The notes: generated by a model not told the origin, from the sequence alone. A stretch of DNA of 6,539 bases from Candidatus Zixiibacteriota bacterium (GCA_023132995.1 JAGLXI010000027.1:1-6539), one strand, 5' to 3'. Shown: positions 1 through 5,692, counted from the first letter of the stretch. Made by a program: numbers and translations.

Positions 1-825
1 GGCTCCGGCGTGGGCAAATCGGTGATGCTGGGCATGATGGCGCGAGGGTCATCGGCAGACGTAAACGTTGTCGCCTTAGTAGGCGAGCGGGGCAGGGAAG
101 TCCGGGAATTCATCGAGCGCGACCTGGGACCCCAGGGAATGAAGAACACGGTCATGGTGGCGGTCACTTCAGATCAGCCGGCTCTCATTAGGGTCAAGGG
201 TGCCATGGTGGCGACGTCCATCGCAGAGTATTTTCGCGATCAGGGTAAGGACGTTATGCTCTTGATGGACTCACTGACGCGTATCGCCATGGCTCAACGC
301 GAGATAGGAATCGCAGTCGGCGAACCGCCGACGACCAAGGGATACACACCATCGGTTTTCGCCCTTCTGCCACGCTTGTTGGAGCGGGCGGGTCAATCCG
401 ACAGGGGCTCCATAACCGGCCTCTACACCGTTCTGGTCGAGGGTGACGATTTCAACGAGCCGGTCTCAGACGCGGTTCGATCAATGTTGGACGGGCATGT
501 CAGTCTTTCCCGGAAACTTGCGTCGCGGAACCAGTATCCGGCAGTGGACGTTCTCGATTCCATCAGCCGGCTGATGAAGGACGTAGCCACCAAAGAAGAA
601 CTCGCCCTGGCCGCCGAAGTGCGCGAACTGGTGGCGACCTATCGTGAGGCCGAGGACCTGATCAATATCGGCGCCTACGTCAAGGGGTCAAACCCCAAGA
701 TTGATCGGGCGATTGACAAGATAGACGGCATCAACCAGTGCCTGCGGCAGGACATCTATGAACTGGCCGATCATGAGGAGTCGATTCGGCAACTGCAGCA
801 GATACTGGCCGATGGAAGCGAATAA
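1..825 (+). CDS. fliI: Flagellar export ATPase FliI (5'-truncated by window edge)
   Basis: FliI is the cytoplasmic ATPase of the flagellar type III export apparatus, related to the F1-ATPase beta subunit; it helps deliver rod, hook and filament subunits to the export gate. The reading frame is open from base 1, so this is the C-terminal 274 residues; about 160-170 N-terminal residues are missing compared with usual FliI (about 440-460 aa). The fragment begins exactly in the Walker A motif GSGVGKS (fragment residues 1-7). It continues with ALVGERGREV (25-34), a Walker B strand VMLLMDSLTR (85-94), the family segment GYTPSVFALLPRLLERAG (114-131), and the GHVSLSRKLA/YPAVDVLDSISRLM region (165-192) that carries the arginine-finger area. 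GERGREVREFIERDLG and the C-terminal GAYVKGSNPKID favour FliI over F1 beta. The GTG at 10 is an internal valine, not the start. fliJ follows 5 nt after the stop, the usual order. Confidence 0.97.
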   Translation, partial: GSGVGKSVMLGMMARGSSADVNVVALVGERGREVREFIERDLGPQGMKNTVMVAVTSDQPALIRVKGAMVATSIAEYFRDQGKDVMLLMDSLTRIAMAQREIGIAVGEPPTTKGYTPSVFALLPRLLERAGQSDRGSITGLYTVLVEGDDFNEPVSDAVRSMLDGHVSLSRKLASRNQYPAVDVLDSISRLMKDVATKEELALAAEVRELVATYREAEDLINIGAYVKGSNPKIDRAIDKIDGINQCLRQDIYELADHEESIRQLQQILADGSE

Positions 826-830
826 CGGAC

Positions 831-1286
831 ATGAAGAAGTTCAAATATCGTTTAGAGGCGCTCCTCAAGCTCAAGGAACACATCGAACGCGAACGGCAAA
901 AGGAACATGCCGGTGCGCTCCACCGGGTTAACAGCCAAAAGGCCGCTCTGGGGCAGCTTGATGACGACAGAAAGGGAACCCTGACGGGCCAGCGCCAACG
1001 GATGACCAGTCCCCTCTCGGTAGCGGAGATGCTCGTTTATTCAAGGTATCTCATGAAGCTCAAGAAAGACCGGCTGGCAGGGGAACAGTTTCTGGATGCG
1101 CTGGACAAGGAGGCCGAGAAAAAGCGGCAGGACCTCGTCGAGGCTTCGAAGCAGCGCCAGATTCACGAGAAACTGAAAGAACGGCAGAAGGAAAAACACG
1201 ATCAGACCGGTCGTCTGGCAATGGCAAAGAGCGATGACGAAATCGCCATCAACAGTTACCGTCGCCGCCGACCCGCAAGACCTTAA
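831..1286 (+). CDS. fliJ: Flagellar export protein FliJ
   Basis: FliJ is a small coiled-coil protein that acts as the central stalk of the FliI hexamer and links the ATPase to the export gate FlhA; it also escorts export chaperones. The 151-aa length is normal for the family (about 140-150). The N-terminus MKKFKYRLEALLKLKE is typical of FliJ, most of the protein is charged and heptad-compatible (two long helices, Lys/Glu/Arg/Gln rich), and the end DEIAINSYRRRR resembles the family's conserved C-terminal DE-A..- segment. Identity is supported equally by position, 5 nt after fliI. The ATG at 831 is the only sensible start; the Shine-Dalgarno is weak (GGAAG at 814-818, inside the end of fliI), so translational coupling to fliI is likely. 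The stop is followed by a strong hairpin terminator, so fliJ ends this transcription unit. No fliK, flgD or flgE follows, unlike many flagellar clusters. Confidence 0.92.
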   Translation: MKKFKYRLEALLKLKEHIERERQKEHAGALHRVNSQKAALGQLDDDRKGTLTGQRQRMTSPLSVAEMLVYSRYLMKLKKDRLAGEQFLDALDKEAEKKRQDLVEASKQRQIHEKLKERQKEKHDQTGRLAMAKSDDEIAINSYRRRRPARP

Positions 1287-1309
1287 ACCCGTCCCACATT
1301 GTCAAAGAG

Positions 1310-1335
1310 AAAGGCCTCCCTGCCGGGAGGCCTTT
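1310..1335. terminator. Bidirectional hairpin terminator between convergent genes
   Basis: A perfect 11-bp inverted repeat, AAAGGCCTCCC (1310-1320) and GGGAGGCCTTT (1325-1335), encloses a TGCC loop. On the plus strand the stem itself ends in TTT, 24 nt past the fliJ stop. On the minus strand the same stem ends in TTT and runs on into TCTCTTTG, a better T-rich tract, placed 43 nt beyond the stop of the minus-strand gene. The location between two convergent genes and the symmetry support use in both directions, with the minus-strand tail slightly more canonical. Confidence 0.88.
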
Positions 1336-1377
1336 CGTATGCTTTCAGGGTGCGCTCGGAGCCTGGCCGCCCTGGGA

Positions 1378-2139
1378 TCAATAGCAGGGCTTGGGCGGCG
1401 GACCGGACAGGAACATGAAGTCGACCAGGTAAACCAGATCACTGATGTCGATCCCACCCCCCGGATCGGCATCCAGATTGGCTTCGTCCATACAGGCGGG
1501 TGTCGGGCCGTCCTCAAACATGTATTCAACCAGGTAGACCAAATCGGAGATGTCGACGAAGTCGTCAGGGCTGTTGTCGATGTTGCCACGATCTCCAAGA
1601 CAGCAGCCGCCGACTACGATGCTCAGGTAGCCGGGAACGAACTGAGGCCTGAACATGGCCGATGTGGCGTCAGAAAACATGGTCGAATATTCCACCTGGC
1701 TGCCTGCGATGGACACCGTGTCGAAAGTCACCAGTTGCGTGCCGACCGAGGGCTGATAGCCGACGTACAGTGCTCCCATAAGGCCGCTGCCTATCGGAAT
1801 CAGATCGGAGTAGGCGATGCAATAGACGGTTACAACGGTGTCGATGGTCATCCAGCTGGCGGCGGAGATACCTTCCAGTCGTCCGCCGACAAAGGAGAAA
1901 GAATCGATATGGACATCCGGAGAGTCGAAGGTCATCGTCAGTTCCAGCCCGGACAGCGGTTGGTCATTGACGATATAGACCGGCAGGATACCATTGTCGC
2001 TTGTGAGGGATACCACGGAATCGACGTACACAGAATCAGGCAGGCCGGGGTCGCCACTCTGGGCGGCACAGGTTTCAAACGCCACTGCCGAGATCAGCAG
2101 GACGGCCAGCGGTAAGCATGTTTTCAAGCAAACGCGCAT
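1378..2139 (-). CDS. Secreted protein with cohesin-like domain and dockerin-like tail
   Basis: Function unknown; 253 aa as called here. Residues 1-26 look like a Sec signal peptide (MRVCLK, then a hydrophobic stretch TCLPLAVLLISAVAF, cleavage probably after CAA). Residues about 41-175 are beta-rich; the segment from VSLTSDNGILPVYIVND through LSGLELTMTFDSP to GGRLEG resembles a cohesin/carbohydrate-binding-type beta sandwich (inference by pattern). Residues 179-253 form a tail: CCLGDRGNID, then two dockerin-like EF-hand repeats, FVDISDLVYLVEYMF (194-208) and GIDISDLVYLVDFMF (229-243), exactly 35 residues apart, each preceded by an N.D...D acidic loop suited to calcium; C216 and C252 follow them. 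Such tails are frequent on exported proteins of Zixibacteria-like genomes (from memory). A TTG two codons upstream (2145) is possible, but ATG 2139 has AGAGG with an 8-nt spacer, so I prefer it. The gene is opposite to all flagellar genes around it and is not an obvious flagellar component. Confidence 0.85.
   Translation of the reverse strand: MRVCLKTCLPLAVLLISAVAFETCAAQSGDPGLPDSVYVDSVVSLTSDNGILPVYIVNDQPLSGLELTMTFDSPDVHIDSFSFVGGRLEGISAASWMTIDTVVTVYCIAYSDLIPIGSGLMGALYVGYQPSVGTQLVTFDTVSIAGSQVEYSTMFSDATSAMFRPQFVPGYLSIVVGGCCLGDRGNIDNSPDDFVDISDLVYLVEYMFEDGPTPACMDEANLDADPGGGIDISDLVYLVDFMFLSGPPPKPCY
1412..1558 (-). repeat. Internal tandem repeat encoding the two dockerin-like units
   Basis: Bases 1412-1453 and 1517-1558 are similar at the DNA level (shared AACATG, ACCAGGTA, ACCA.ATC and GATGTCGA blocks) at a constant offset of 105 nt, that is 35 codons. 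This corresponds to the two DISDLVYLV..MF units of the protein encoded on the minus strand and reflects an internal duplication within the coding sequence, not a mobile element. Confidence 0.75.
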
Positions 2140-2410
2140 GCACAAATCCTCTCGTTATACGATTCCAAGTAAAGCAAAAACAGTGCAACTTAGAAGAAAA
2201 CGCGTCGAGACGCTGAATCTATGTAAGTATTTGACAAGTCATCCATTTGGCTTGACGTAATATACTCAATAGCTCCGCGGTTGGCAACTAATTTCTTGTT
2301 ATACGCCCATGTTGCAGGACGGTTCATAAAATGCCTATTGTCAGCTTCCAAACTGTCATCAGTTGCGGCTTTGACCTCAGTTTTCTCGCCTTCCTGTCGA
2401 TTCCAGTAGC
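2140..2410. other. Divergent intergenic region, no convincing promoter
   Basis: About 270 bases separate the starts of the minus-strand secreted-protein gene and the plus-strand small gene, so both promoters should lie here. It is clearly more AT-rich than the flanking genes, especially 2155-2345. Plus-strand promoter-like words exist: TTGACA at 2231-2236, TTGACG at 2252-2257 and TATACT at 2261-2266. However, no pair has a 16-18 nt spacing (TTGACA to TATACT is 24 nt). TTGACAAGTCA (2231-2241) contains a small palindrome, TGAC-AA-GTCA, that could be operator-like, and the TTGAC word recurs 21 bp later. I see no RNA gene and no credible longer ORF here. Confidence 0.5.
2148..2152 (-). promoter_or_regulatory. 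Ribosome binding site that decides the start of the minus-strand gene
   Basis: On the minus strand AGAGG is followed by 8 nt and then ATG (2139-2137). The upstream in-frame TTG (2145-2143) would sit only 2 nt from this site, too close for initiation, which favours the ATG and a 253-aa product. Confidence 0.7.
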
Positions 2411-2617
2411 ATGGCTATTAACAAAGCACCACGGAAGATCGAGCGCTGCGCCTATACGAAGGCCTGCTACCTGGCCGAAGAACTGAAGTGTTTCGGCTAC
2501 AAAACCGACTGTCCCCTGTACCAGAAGTCTAACGGGGAATTCTTCAATGAAGACCGGTTCAACGAGGCAATGGACAAGCTCATCAACAAGACGCTTATGA
2601 AATACAAGGTGCCTTAG
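2411..2617 (+). CDS. Small four-cysteine protein of unknown function
   Basis: A 68-aa protein I cannot assign to a named family. It has four cysteines, C13, C19, C27 and C34 (C-X5-C-X7-C-X6-C), in its N-terminal half, within CAYTKACYLAEELKCFGYK and DCPLY. The C-terminal half is probably helical (DRFNEAMDKLINKTLMKY). There is no signal peptide or membrane segment, so it should be cytosolic; a metal-binding (zinc or iron-sulfur) role is possible but only inferred from the cysteines. Reality as a gene is supported by strongly C/G-biased third codon positions like its neighbours, and by the compact composition. An in-frame TGA at 2372 and no other start codon make ATG 2411 the only start. No Shine-Dalgarno is visible just upstream, which is a weakness. 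The longer reading frame on the opposite strand (2324-2638) looks like a shadow. An inverted repeat about 40 nt downstream may terminate it. Confidence 0.72.
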   Translation: MAINKAPRKIERCAYTKACYLAEELKCFGYKTDCPLYQKSNGEFFNEDRFNEAMDKLINKTLMKYKVP

Positions 2618-2657
2618 AATCGACCGTCTCACATTCATCTGTGATCTCGCAGAATCC

Positions 2658-2687
2658 GGGCCGATAGGAAATATGTTCCATCGGCTC
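2658..2687 (+). terminator. Imperfect inverted repeat: weak terminator or activator site
   Basis: GGGCCGAT-A-GGAA (2658-2670) and TTCC-ATCGGC-TC (2676-2687) form a 12-bp stem, counting one G-U pair and a single bulged A (2666), with a 5-nt ATATG loop. Downstream is moderately T-rich (TTT at 2688-2690, then GCATTTGCTTCCTC) but lacks a proper T run. It lies about 40 nt after the small-gene stop, so a terminator is plausible. Its centre (about 2673) is also about 120 bp upstream of the sigma-54 -24 element, a normal distance for an enhancer-binding-protein site, so it may be a DNA operator instead. Confidence 0.5.
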
Positions 2688-2790
2688 TTTGCATTTGCTT
2701 CCTCAAATCATCTCTGCTGATCTGCCCCAACCGGCCGCGGACACCCCCATCCAACTGTGTCCCAGCGCATTAGCTGCCCACCCCAGCGAC

Positions 2791-2806
2791 TGGCACGGCC
2801 TCTGCT
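2791..2806 (+). promoter_or_regulatory. Sigma-54 (RpoN) promoter of the flgFGAHI operon
   Basis: TGGCACG-GCCT-CTGCT matches the sigma-54 consensus TGGCACG-N4-TTGCW at every specified base except the first T of the -12 element (C here). The invariant GG (-24) and GC (-12) have correct spacing. Expected transcription start is around 2813-2817, giving a very short leader of about 11-15 nt that contains the flgF Shine-Dalgarno. Sigma-54 with an activator such as FlrC, FleR or FlgR types is a known regulator of rod, hook and ring genes in several lineages; no activator gene is in this window. Confidence 0.85.
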
Positions 2807-2827
2807 TAAAGCACAGCGGAGGAAAGT

Positions 2828-3559
2828 ATGATAAAAGGACTTTACACTTCGGCCTCGGGGATGATTCCCCACATCAAGCGGCAGGAAGCCTCGGCCAACA
2901 ACATTGCCAATGCCGGCACTCCGGGGTTCAAGAAGGACATAGTCTTTACCCGGGAGCTCTCGCGGGCCGAGGCCAGAATGCAGCCAAGGAAATCCGACTG
3001 GGTGCAGCCGATGATCAACGACGTTTACACCGACTATGCCCCCGGCATCTTCGAACGGACCGGCAATCCGCTGGACCTTGCCATAGAAGGGGACGGTTTC
3101 TTCACCCTTGAATCAGAGGACGGCGCCACGCTGTTGACCAGGGCGGGAAGCTTCACGGTCGACGCAGACGGGTTTCTAGCTTTTCCAGGTGGTCTGCTCG
3201 CTATCGGGGAAGGAGGACCAATCGAAGTTGGTAACGGCAAGGTGTCCGTCTCGGTCACGGGTGAAGTGGAGGTCGACGGCATGGCCGTGGCGAGGGTAGT
3301 GCCCCGCACGGTTGCGGATCTCGATCAACTCGAGAAAATCGGCAGCTCCATGTTCGCCGTGCCCGATGGTGTGGAGTTGATCGACGTGGAGAAGACCCAT
3401 ATCCGCCAGGGATTCCTGGAGGCTTCCAACGTGGATATCGTGCGCGAAATGATTGACATGATTGCGTCCTATCGCGCCTACGAGGCCAACGCCCGCGGGG
3501 TTCAGGCGCAGGACCAGTCTTTGAACCATCTCTTCGGGCGGGTAGCCAGTAAATCGTGA
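2828..3559 (+). CDS. flgF: Flagellar basal-body rod protein FlgF
   Basis: FlgF forms part of the proximal rod that crosses the periplasm between the MS ring and the distal rod. It is exported by the flagellar type III system, so it has no signal peptide. The 243 aa are close to the usual size (about 240-255). The N-terminal rod motif ASANNIANAGTPGFKK is at 21-36, the FlgE/F/G core TGNPLDLAIEGDGFF at 78-92 and RAGSFTVDADGFL at 105-117. The C-terminal motif QGFLEASNVD and IASYRAYEANAR (194-223) belongs to the terminal helix that packs the rod core. FlgF is chosen over FlgG because FlgG follows immediately and this one is shorter, without the FlgG-type insertion after the N-terminal motif. The start is ATG 2828 with GGAGG (2818-2822) and a 5-nt spacer. 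First gene of the operon, directly behind the sigma-54 promoter. Confidence 0.93.
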   Translation: MIKGLYTSASGMIPHIKRQEASANNIANAGTPGFKKDIVFTRELSRAEARMQPRKSDWVQPMINDVYTDYAPGIFERTGNPLDLAIEGDGFFTLESEDGATLLTRAGSFTVDADGFLAFPGGLLAIGEGGPIEVGNGKVSVSVTGEVEVDGMAVARVVPRTVADLDQLEKIGSSMFAVPDGVELIDVEKTHIRQGFLEASNVDIVREMIDMIASYRAYEANARGVQAQDQSLNHLFGRVASKS

Positions 3560-3592
3560 TGCAGAGAGTCCAGAGAAGAATAGGAGATAAAC

Positions 3593-4381
3593 ATGATTAA
3601 GGCAATGCAGACAGCCGCCACCGGCATGCTTTCGCAACAGATGAACGTCGACAACATTGCCAACAACCTGGCCAACATGAACACCACCGGCTTCAAGAAA
3701 AGCCGGTTGGAGTTTCAGGACGTCCTGTATCAGAACTTCCGCAGGGCGGGAACGGCCTCTGCTGTCGGTTCGAGGATACCCAACGAACTGGCTATTGGGT
3801 ACGGCACCAAGGCCGTCGCCACGGTGAGGCAGTTCTCGGTGGGAAATCTCCAGCCGACGGGCAACCCGCTCGACGTCGCCATCGGGGGCGACGGTTTCTT
3901 TCAGATTCAGCATCCGGACGGAACCACGGTGTACACCCGGGACGGAAGCTTCAAACTCTCCGGGGACAGCCGCATTGTCAACAGCGACGGCTACGTGATG
4001 TTGCCTGAAATCACGGTTCCCGAGGATGCCACCAGTATAGCGATCGGCACCGACGGTTCTATCCAGGTGCTTCAGGCGGGCCAAATAACACCGGTGGAGA
4101 TCGGGCAGATTGAATTGGCGCGGTTTGTCAACCCGGCCGGCCTTACCGCTTTGGGGCGCAATCTTTACGCCACGACGCCAGCCTCCGGTGATCCCATGAC
4201 CGACGTGCCCACCCAGAGCGGTCTGGGAGAAGTGTCCCAGGGCTATCTGGAAATGTCCAACGTTCAAGTCGTTGACGAGATGGTCAATATGATCGTGGCC
4301 CAGAGGGCTTATGAGATGAACTCCAAGGCGATCCAGACGGCCGACGACATGGCCGCAATCGCAAACAGTCTTAAGAGATAA
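3593..4381 (+). CDS. flgG: Flagellar distal rod protein FlgG
   Basis: FlgG makes the distal rod, the drive shaft that passes through the P and L rings and joins the hook. It is an axial type III export substrate without a signal peptide. The 262 aa match the family (about 260). N-terminal rod motif DNIANNLANMNTTGFKKSR is at 20-38; the FlgG-specific segment FQDVLYQNFRRAGT and following residues (41-72) corresponds to the extra stretch that distinguishes FlgG from hook protein. The core TGNPLDVAIGGDGFFQI is at 89-105 and YTRDGSF at 114-120. The C-terminal QGYLEMSNVQVVDEMVNMI and QRAYEMNSKAIQ lie at 216-248. The start ATG 3593 has AGGAG (3582-3586) 6 nt upstream; 33 nt separate it from flgF. It is paralogous to flgF, with similarity visible at the NPLD.AI.GDGFF core. 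Confidence 0.97.
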   Translation: MIKAMQTAATGMLSQQMNVDNIANNLANMNTTGFKKSRLEFQDVLYQNFRRAGTASAVGSRIPNELAIGYGTKAVATVRQFSVGNLQPTGNPLDVAIGGDGFFQIQHPDGTTVYTRDGSFKLSGDSRIVNSDGYVMLPEITVPEDATSIAIGTDGSIQVLQAGQITPVEIGQIELARFVNPAGLTALGRNLYATTPASGDPMTDVPTQSGLGEVSQGYLEMSNVQVVDEMVNMIVAQRAYEMNSKAIQTADDMAAIANSLKR

Positions 4382-4384
4382 GCC

Positions 4385-5080
4385 ATGATAGCTAAACTAC
4401 GTGCCCTGCTGATCGCAGTGATCCTCATCACGATGACTCTTGGCGTCGCGTCATACGCCGCCACCACCGATGAGGCCATAGCCGATAAGATGTCGGCCAT
4501 GTTTGATCTCGATCCCGACCACTACCGGATCGAATTGCTCTCCAACCCGCTCAAGACGGCAGATGTCTCTGTCGACCAGATTGCTTTGCGTCCGCTGTCG
4601 CAGAAGGACCCGCTGGGGCTGTATTCAGCGATGGCCTCGGTCACGGTGGACGGCAAGGTCCTGGAATCGGGGCAGGTTCGGATGAGAATAAGAAAGTACG
4701 AGAGCGTACTGGTTCTCACGGACCGGATAGTACGCCATGAAGCGCTTGGGCCTGACAAACTCACGTTGAAGGAAATGGACGTGACCACCCTTCGCGAGAA
4801 GCCGATGACTTCGGCGACCTCTCTATCGGACATGCGTGCCAGGCGCAACCTGCGTCGCGGAGACATCCTGACCAGCGGCGATATCGAACCGATCCCGGAT
4901 CTGGAATCCGGTCGGGATGTGACCATCGTCTATTCCAGCGGTATGTGCCGAATTACGGCCGAGGGCCGTACGCTTCAATCGGGAGCCGCGGGTGAGTATG
5001 TCAAAGTTAAGAACAAAACGTCCGGCAAGATAATCATTGCCCGTGTCGTGGACGGCACGGCCGTGGCGGTGGATCCATAA
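4385..5080 (+). CDS. flgA: P-ring assembly chaperone FlgA
   Basis: FlgA is a periplasmic chaperone that helps FlgI assemble into the P ring around the rod. The 231 aa start with a Sec signal peptide (MIAKLR, hydrophobic ALLIAVILITMTLGV, probable cleavage after ASYA, residue 25). The middle is weakly conserved. The C-terminal SAF/ChapFlgA region is clear: LTDRIVRHEALGPDKLTLKE (111-130), the LRRGDILTSGDIEPIP turn (156-171), then SGRDVTIVYSSGMCRITAEG, LQSGAAGEYVKVKNKTSGK and a final ARVVDGTAVAV. Length is typical of Gram-negative FlgA (about 220-240). The start ATG 4385 is 3 nt past the flgG stop; only a weak AAGAGA (4373-4378) lies before it, so translational coupling to flgG is likely. Its place just before the L- and P-ring genes fits its role. 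Confidence 0.93.
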   Translation: MIAKLRALLIAVILITMTLGVASYAATTDEAIADKMSAMFDLDPDHYRIELLSNPLKTADVSVDQIALRPLSQKDPLGLYSAMASVTVDGKVLESGQVRMRIRKYESVLVLTDRIVRHEALGPDKLTLKEMDVTTLREKPMTSATSLSDMRARRNLRRGDILTSGDIEPIPDLESGRDVTIVYSSGMCRITAEGRTLQSGAAGEYVKVKNKTSGKIIIARVVDGTAVAVDP

Positions 5081-5104
5081 GAAAAGCCAACCCGGAGAAA
5101 GATA

Positions 5105-5692
5105 ATGAACTATAGGAAGGTTCTACTGATTCTGCTGGCGCTGCTTCTGTTGCCTTTCACGCTCAAGTTGCGGGCCGAGGATTTCGGCCAGGGGCAATCG
5201 CTGTTTTCGGACATCAAGGCGCACAAGGTCGGGGACATACTGACCGTCATAGTATCGGAGCAGAGCCGGGCCTCGCACAAGGTGGAGACCAAGGCCGAGA
5301 AGACGCACAAGGTATCTGTGGGCGGCGGTCCCGGGGTGGGCCCGCTCGATTTCATTTCGCTCTTTGGCCTCGATTCGGACGCCAAGAACACTCACGACGG
5401 CAAAGGAGAGAACCTCCGCAACGGAAGTCTCCGGGCCAGGATGTCGGTGACGGTGGTGGCCGTGAAACCCAACGGCGATCTTGTCATTGAAGGTTCCCGC
5501 ACGGTCGGCATCTCGGGCGATCGTGAGGTCCTCACACTTACCGGCGTCGTGCGCCGGAAAGATATTGCCCCCGATAACACGATTGACTCTTACCTGATCG
5601 CCGACGCCGAGATACACAACACCGGCCGCGGAGTAGCCAACACGGCCGCCCGACCCGGGTTTATCACCAGGCTCATCAACTGGTTGTTTTAG
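5105..5692 (+). CDS. flgH: Flagellar L-ring protein FlgH, lacking lipobox cysteine
   Basis: FlgH forms the L ring in the outer membrane through which the distal rod turns. The 195 aa are somewhat short against about 220-235 in enterobacteria. Hallmarks include SLFSDIKAHKVGDILTVIVSE (32-52), ARMSVTVVAVKPNGDLVIEG (111-130), the GDREVLTLTGVVRRKDIAPDNTI stretch (138-160) with the typical R..DI...N, and a C-terminal AEIHNTGRG followed by RPGFITRLINWLF. FlgH is classically a lipoprotein, but here the N-terminus (MNYRKV, hydrophobic LLILLALLLLPFTL, then KLRAED) has no cysteine; in fact the whole protein has none. It is probably a signal-peptidase-I substrate, cleaved near LRA/ED. Start ATG 5105 has GGAG (5094-5097) with a 7-nt spacer; no upstream in-frame start exists before the flgA stop, so a missed lipobox is unlikely. 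Confidence 0.94.
   Translation: MNYRKVLLILLALLLLPFTLKLRAEDFGQGQSLFSDIKAHKVGDILTVIVSEQSRASHKVETKAEKTHKVSVGGGPGVGPLDFISLFGLDSDAKNTHDGKGENLRNGSLRARMSVTVVAVKPNGDLVIEGSRTVGISGDREVLTLTGVVRRKDIAPDNTIDSYLIADAEIHNTGRGVANTAARPGFITRLINWLF

Noticed and set aside
1378..1560. Short repeated blocks considered as a CRISPR or mobile-element repeat
   Set aside because: There are only two copies, in frame, at exactly 35 codons, encoding the two dockerin-like units of one protein.
1234..2115. A 293-codon plus-strand frame overlapping the end of fliJ and antisense to the secreted-protein gene
   Set aside because: It crosses the fliJ stop and the terminator hairpin, has no ribosome binding site, and its composition is shadow-like, while the minus-strand gene has a signal peptide, repeats and a good Shine-Dalgarno.
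2324..2638. A 104-codon minus-strand frame opposite the small four-cysteine gene
   Set aside because: The plus-strand frame has the codon third-position bias of its neighbours and a clean cysteine pattern; the minus-strand product shows no motif and no ribosome binding site.
2629..2644. TCACA-N6-TGTGA palindrome just after the small gene
   Set aside because: The CRP site is TGTGA-N6-TCACA; this is the opposite half-site order, and a 5-bp palindrome can easily arise by chance.
2660..2667. GCCGATAG, resembling the sigma-28 (FliA) -10 element GCCGATAA
   Set aside because: The expected -35 box is absent (bases at 2641-2648 do not resemble TAAAGTTT), and the word is one arm of an inverted repeat.
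2689..3111. A 140-codon plus-strand frame running through the sigma-54 promoter into flgF
   Set aside because: It overlaps flgF in another frame and has no domain; it would also place coding sequence across a clear promoter and Shine-Dalgarno.
3176..4267. A 363-codon open frame on the minus strand across flgF-flgG
   Set aside because: It lies antisense to two unmistakable rod genes; its His/Gly/Val-rich composition and lack of a recognisable domain are typical of an antisense shadow in GC-rich coding DNA.
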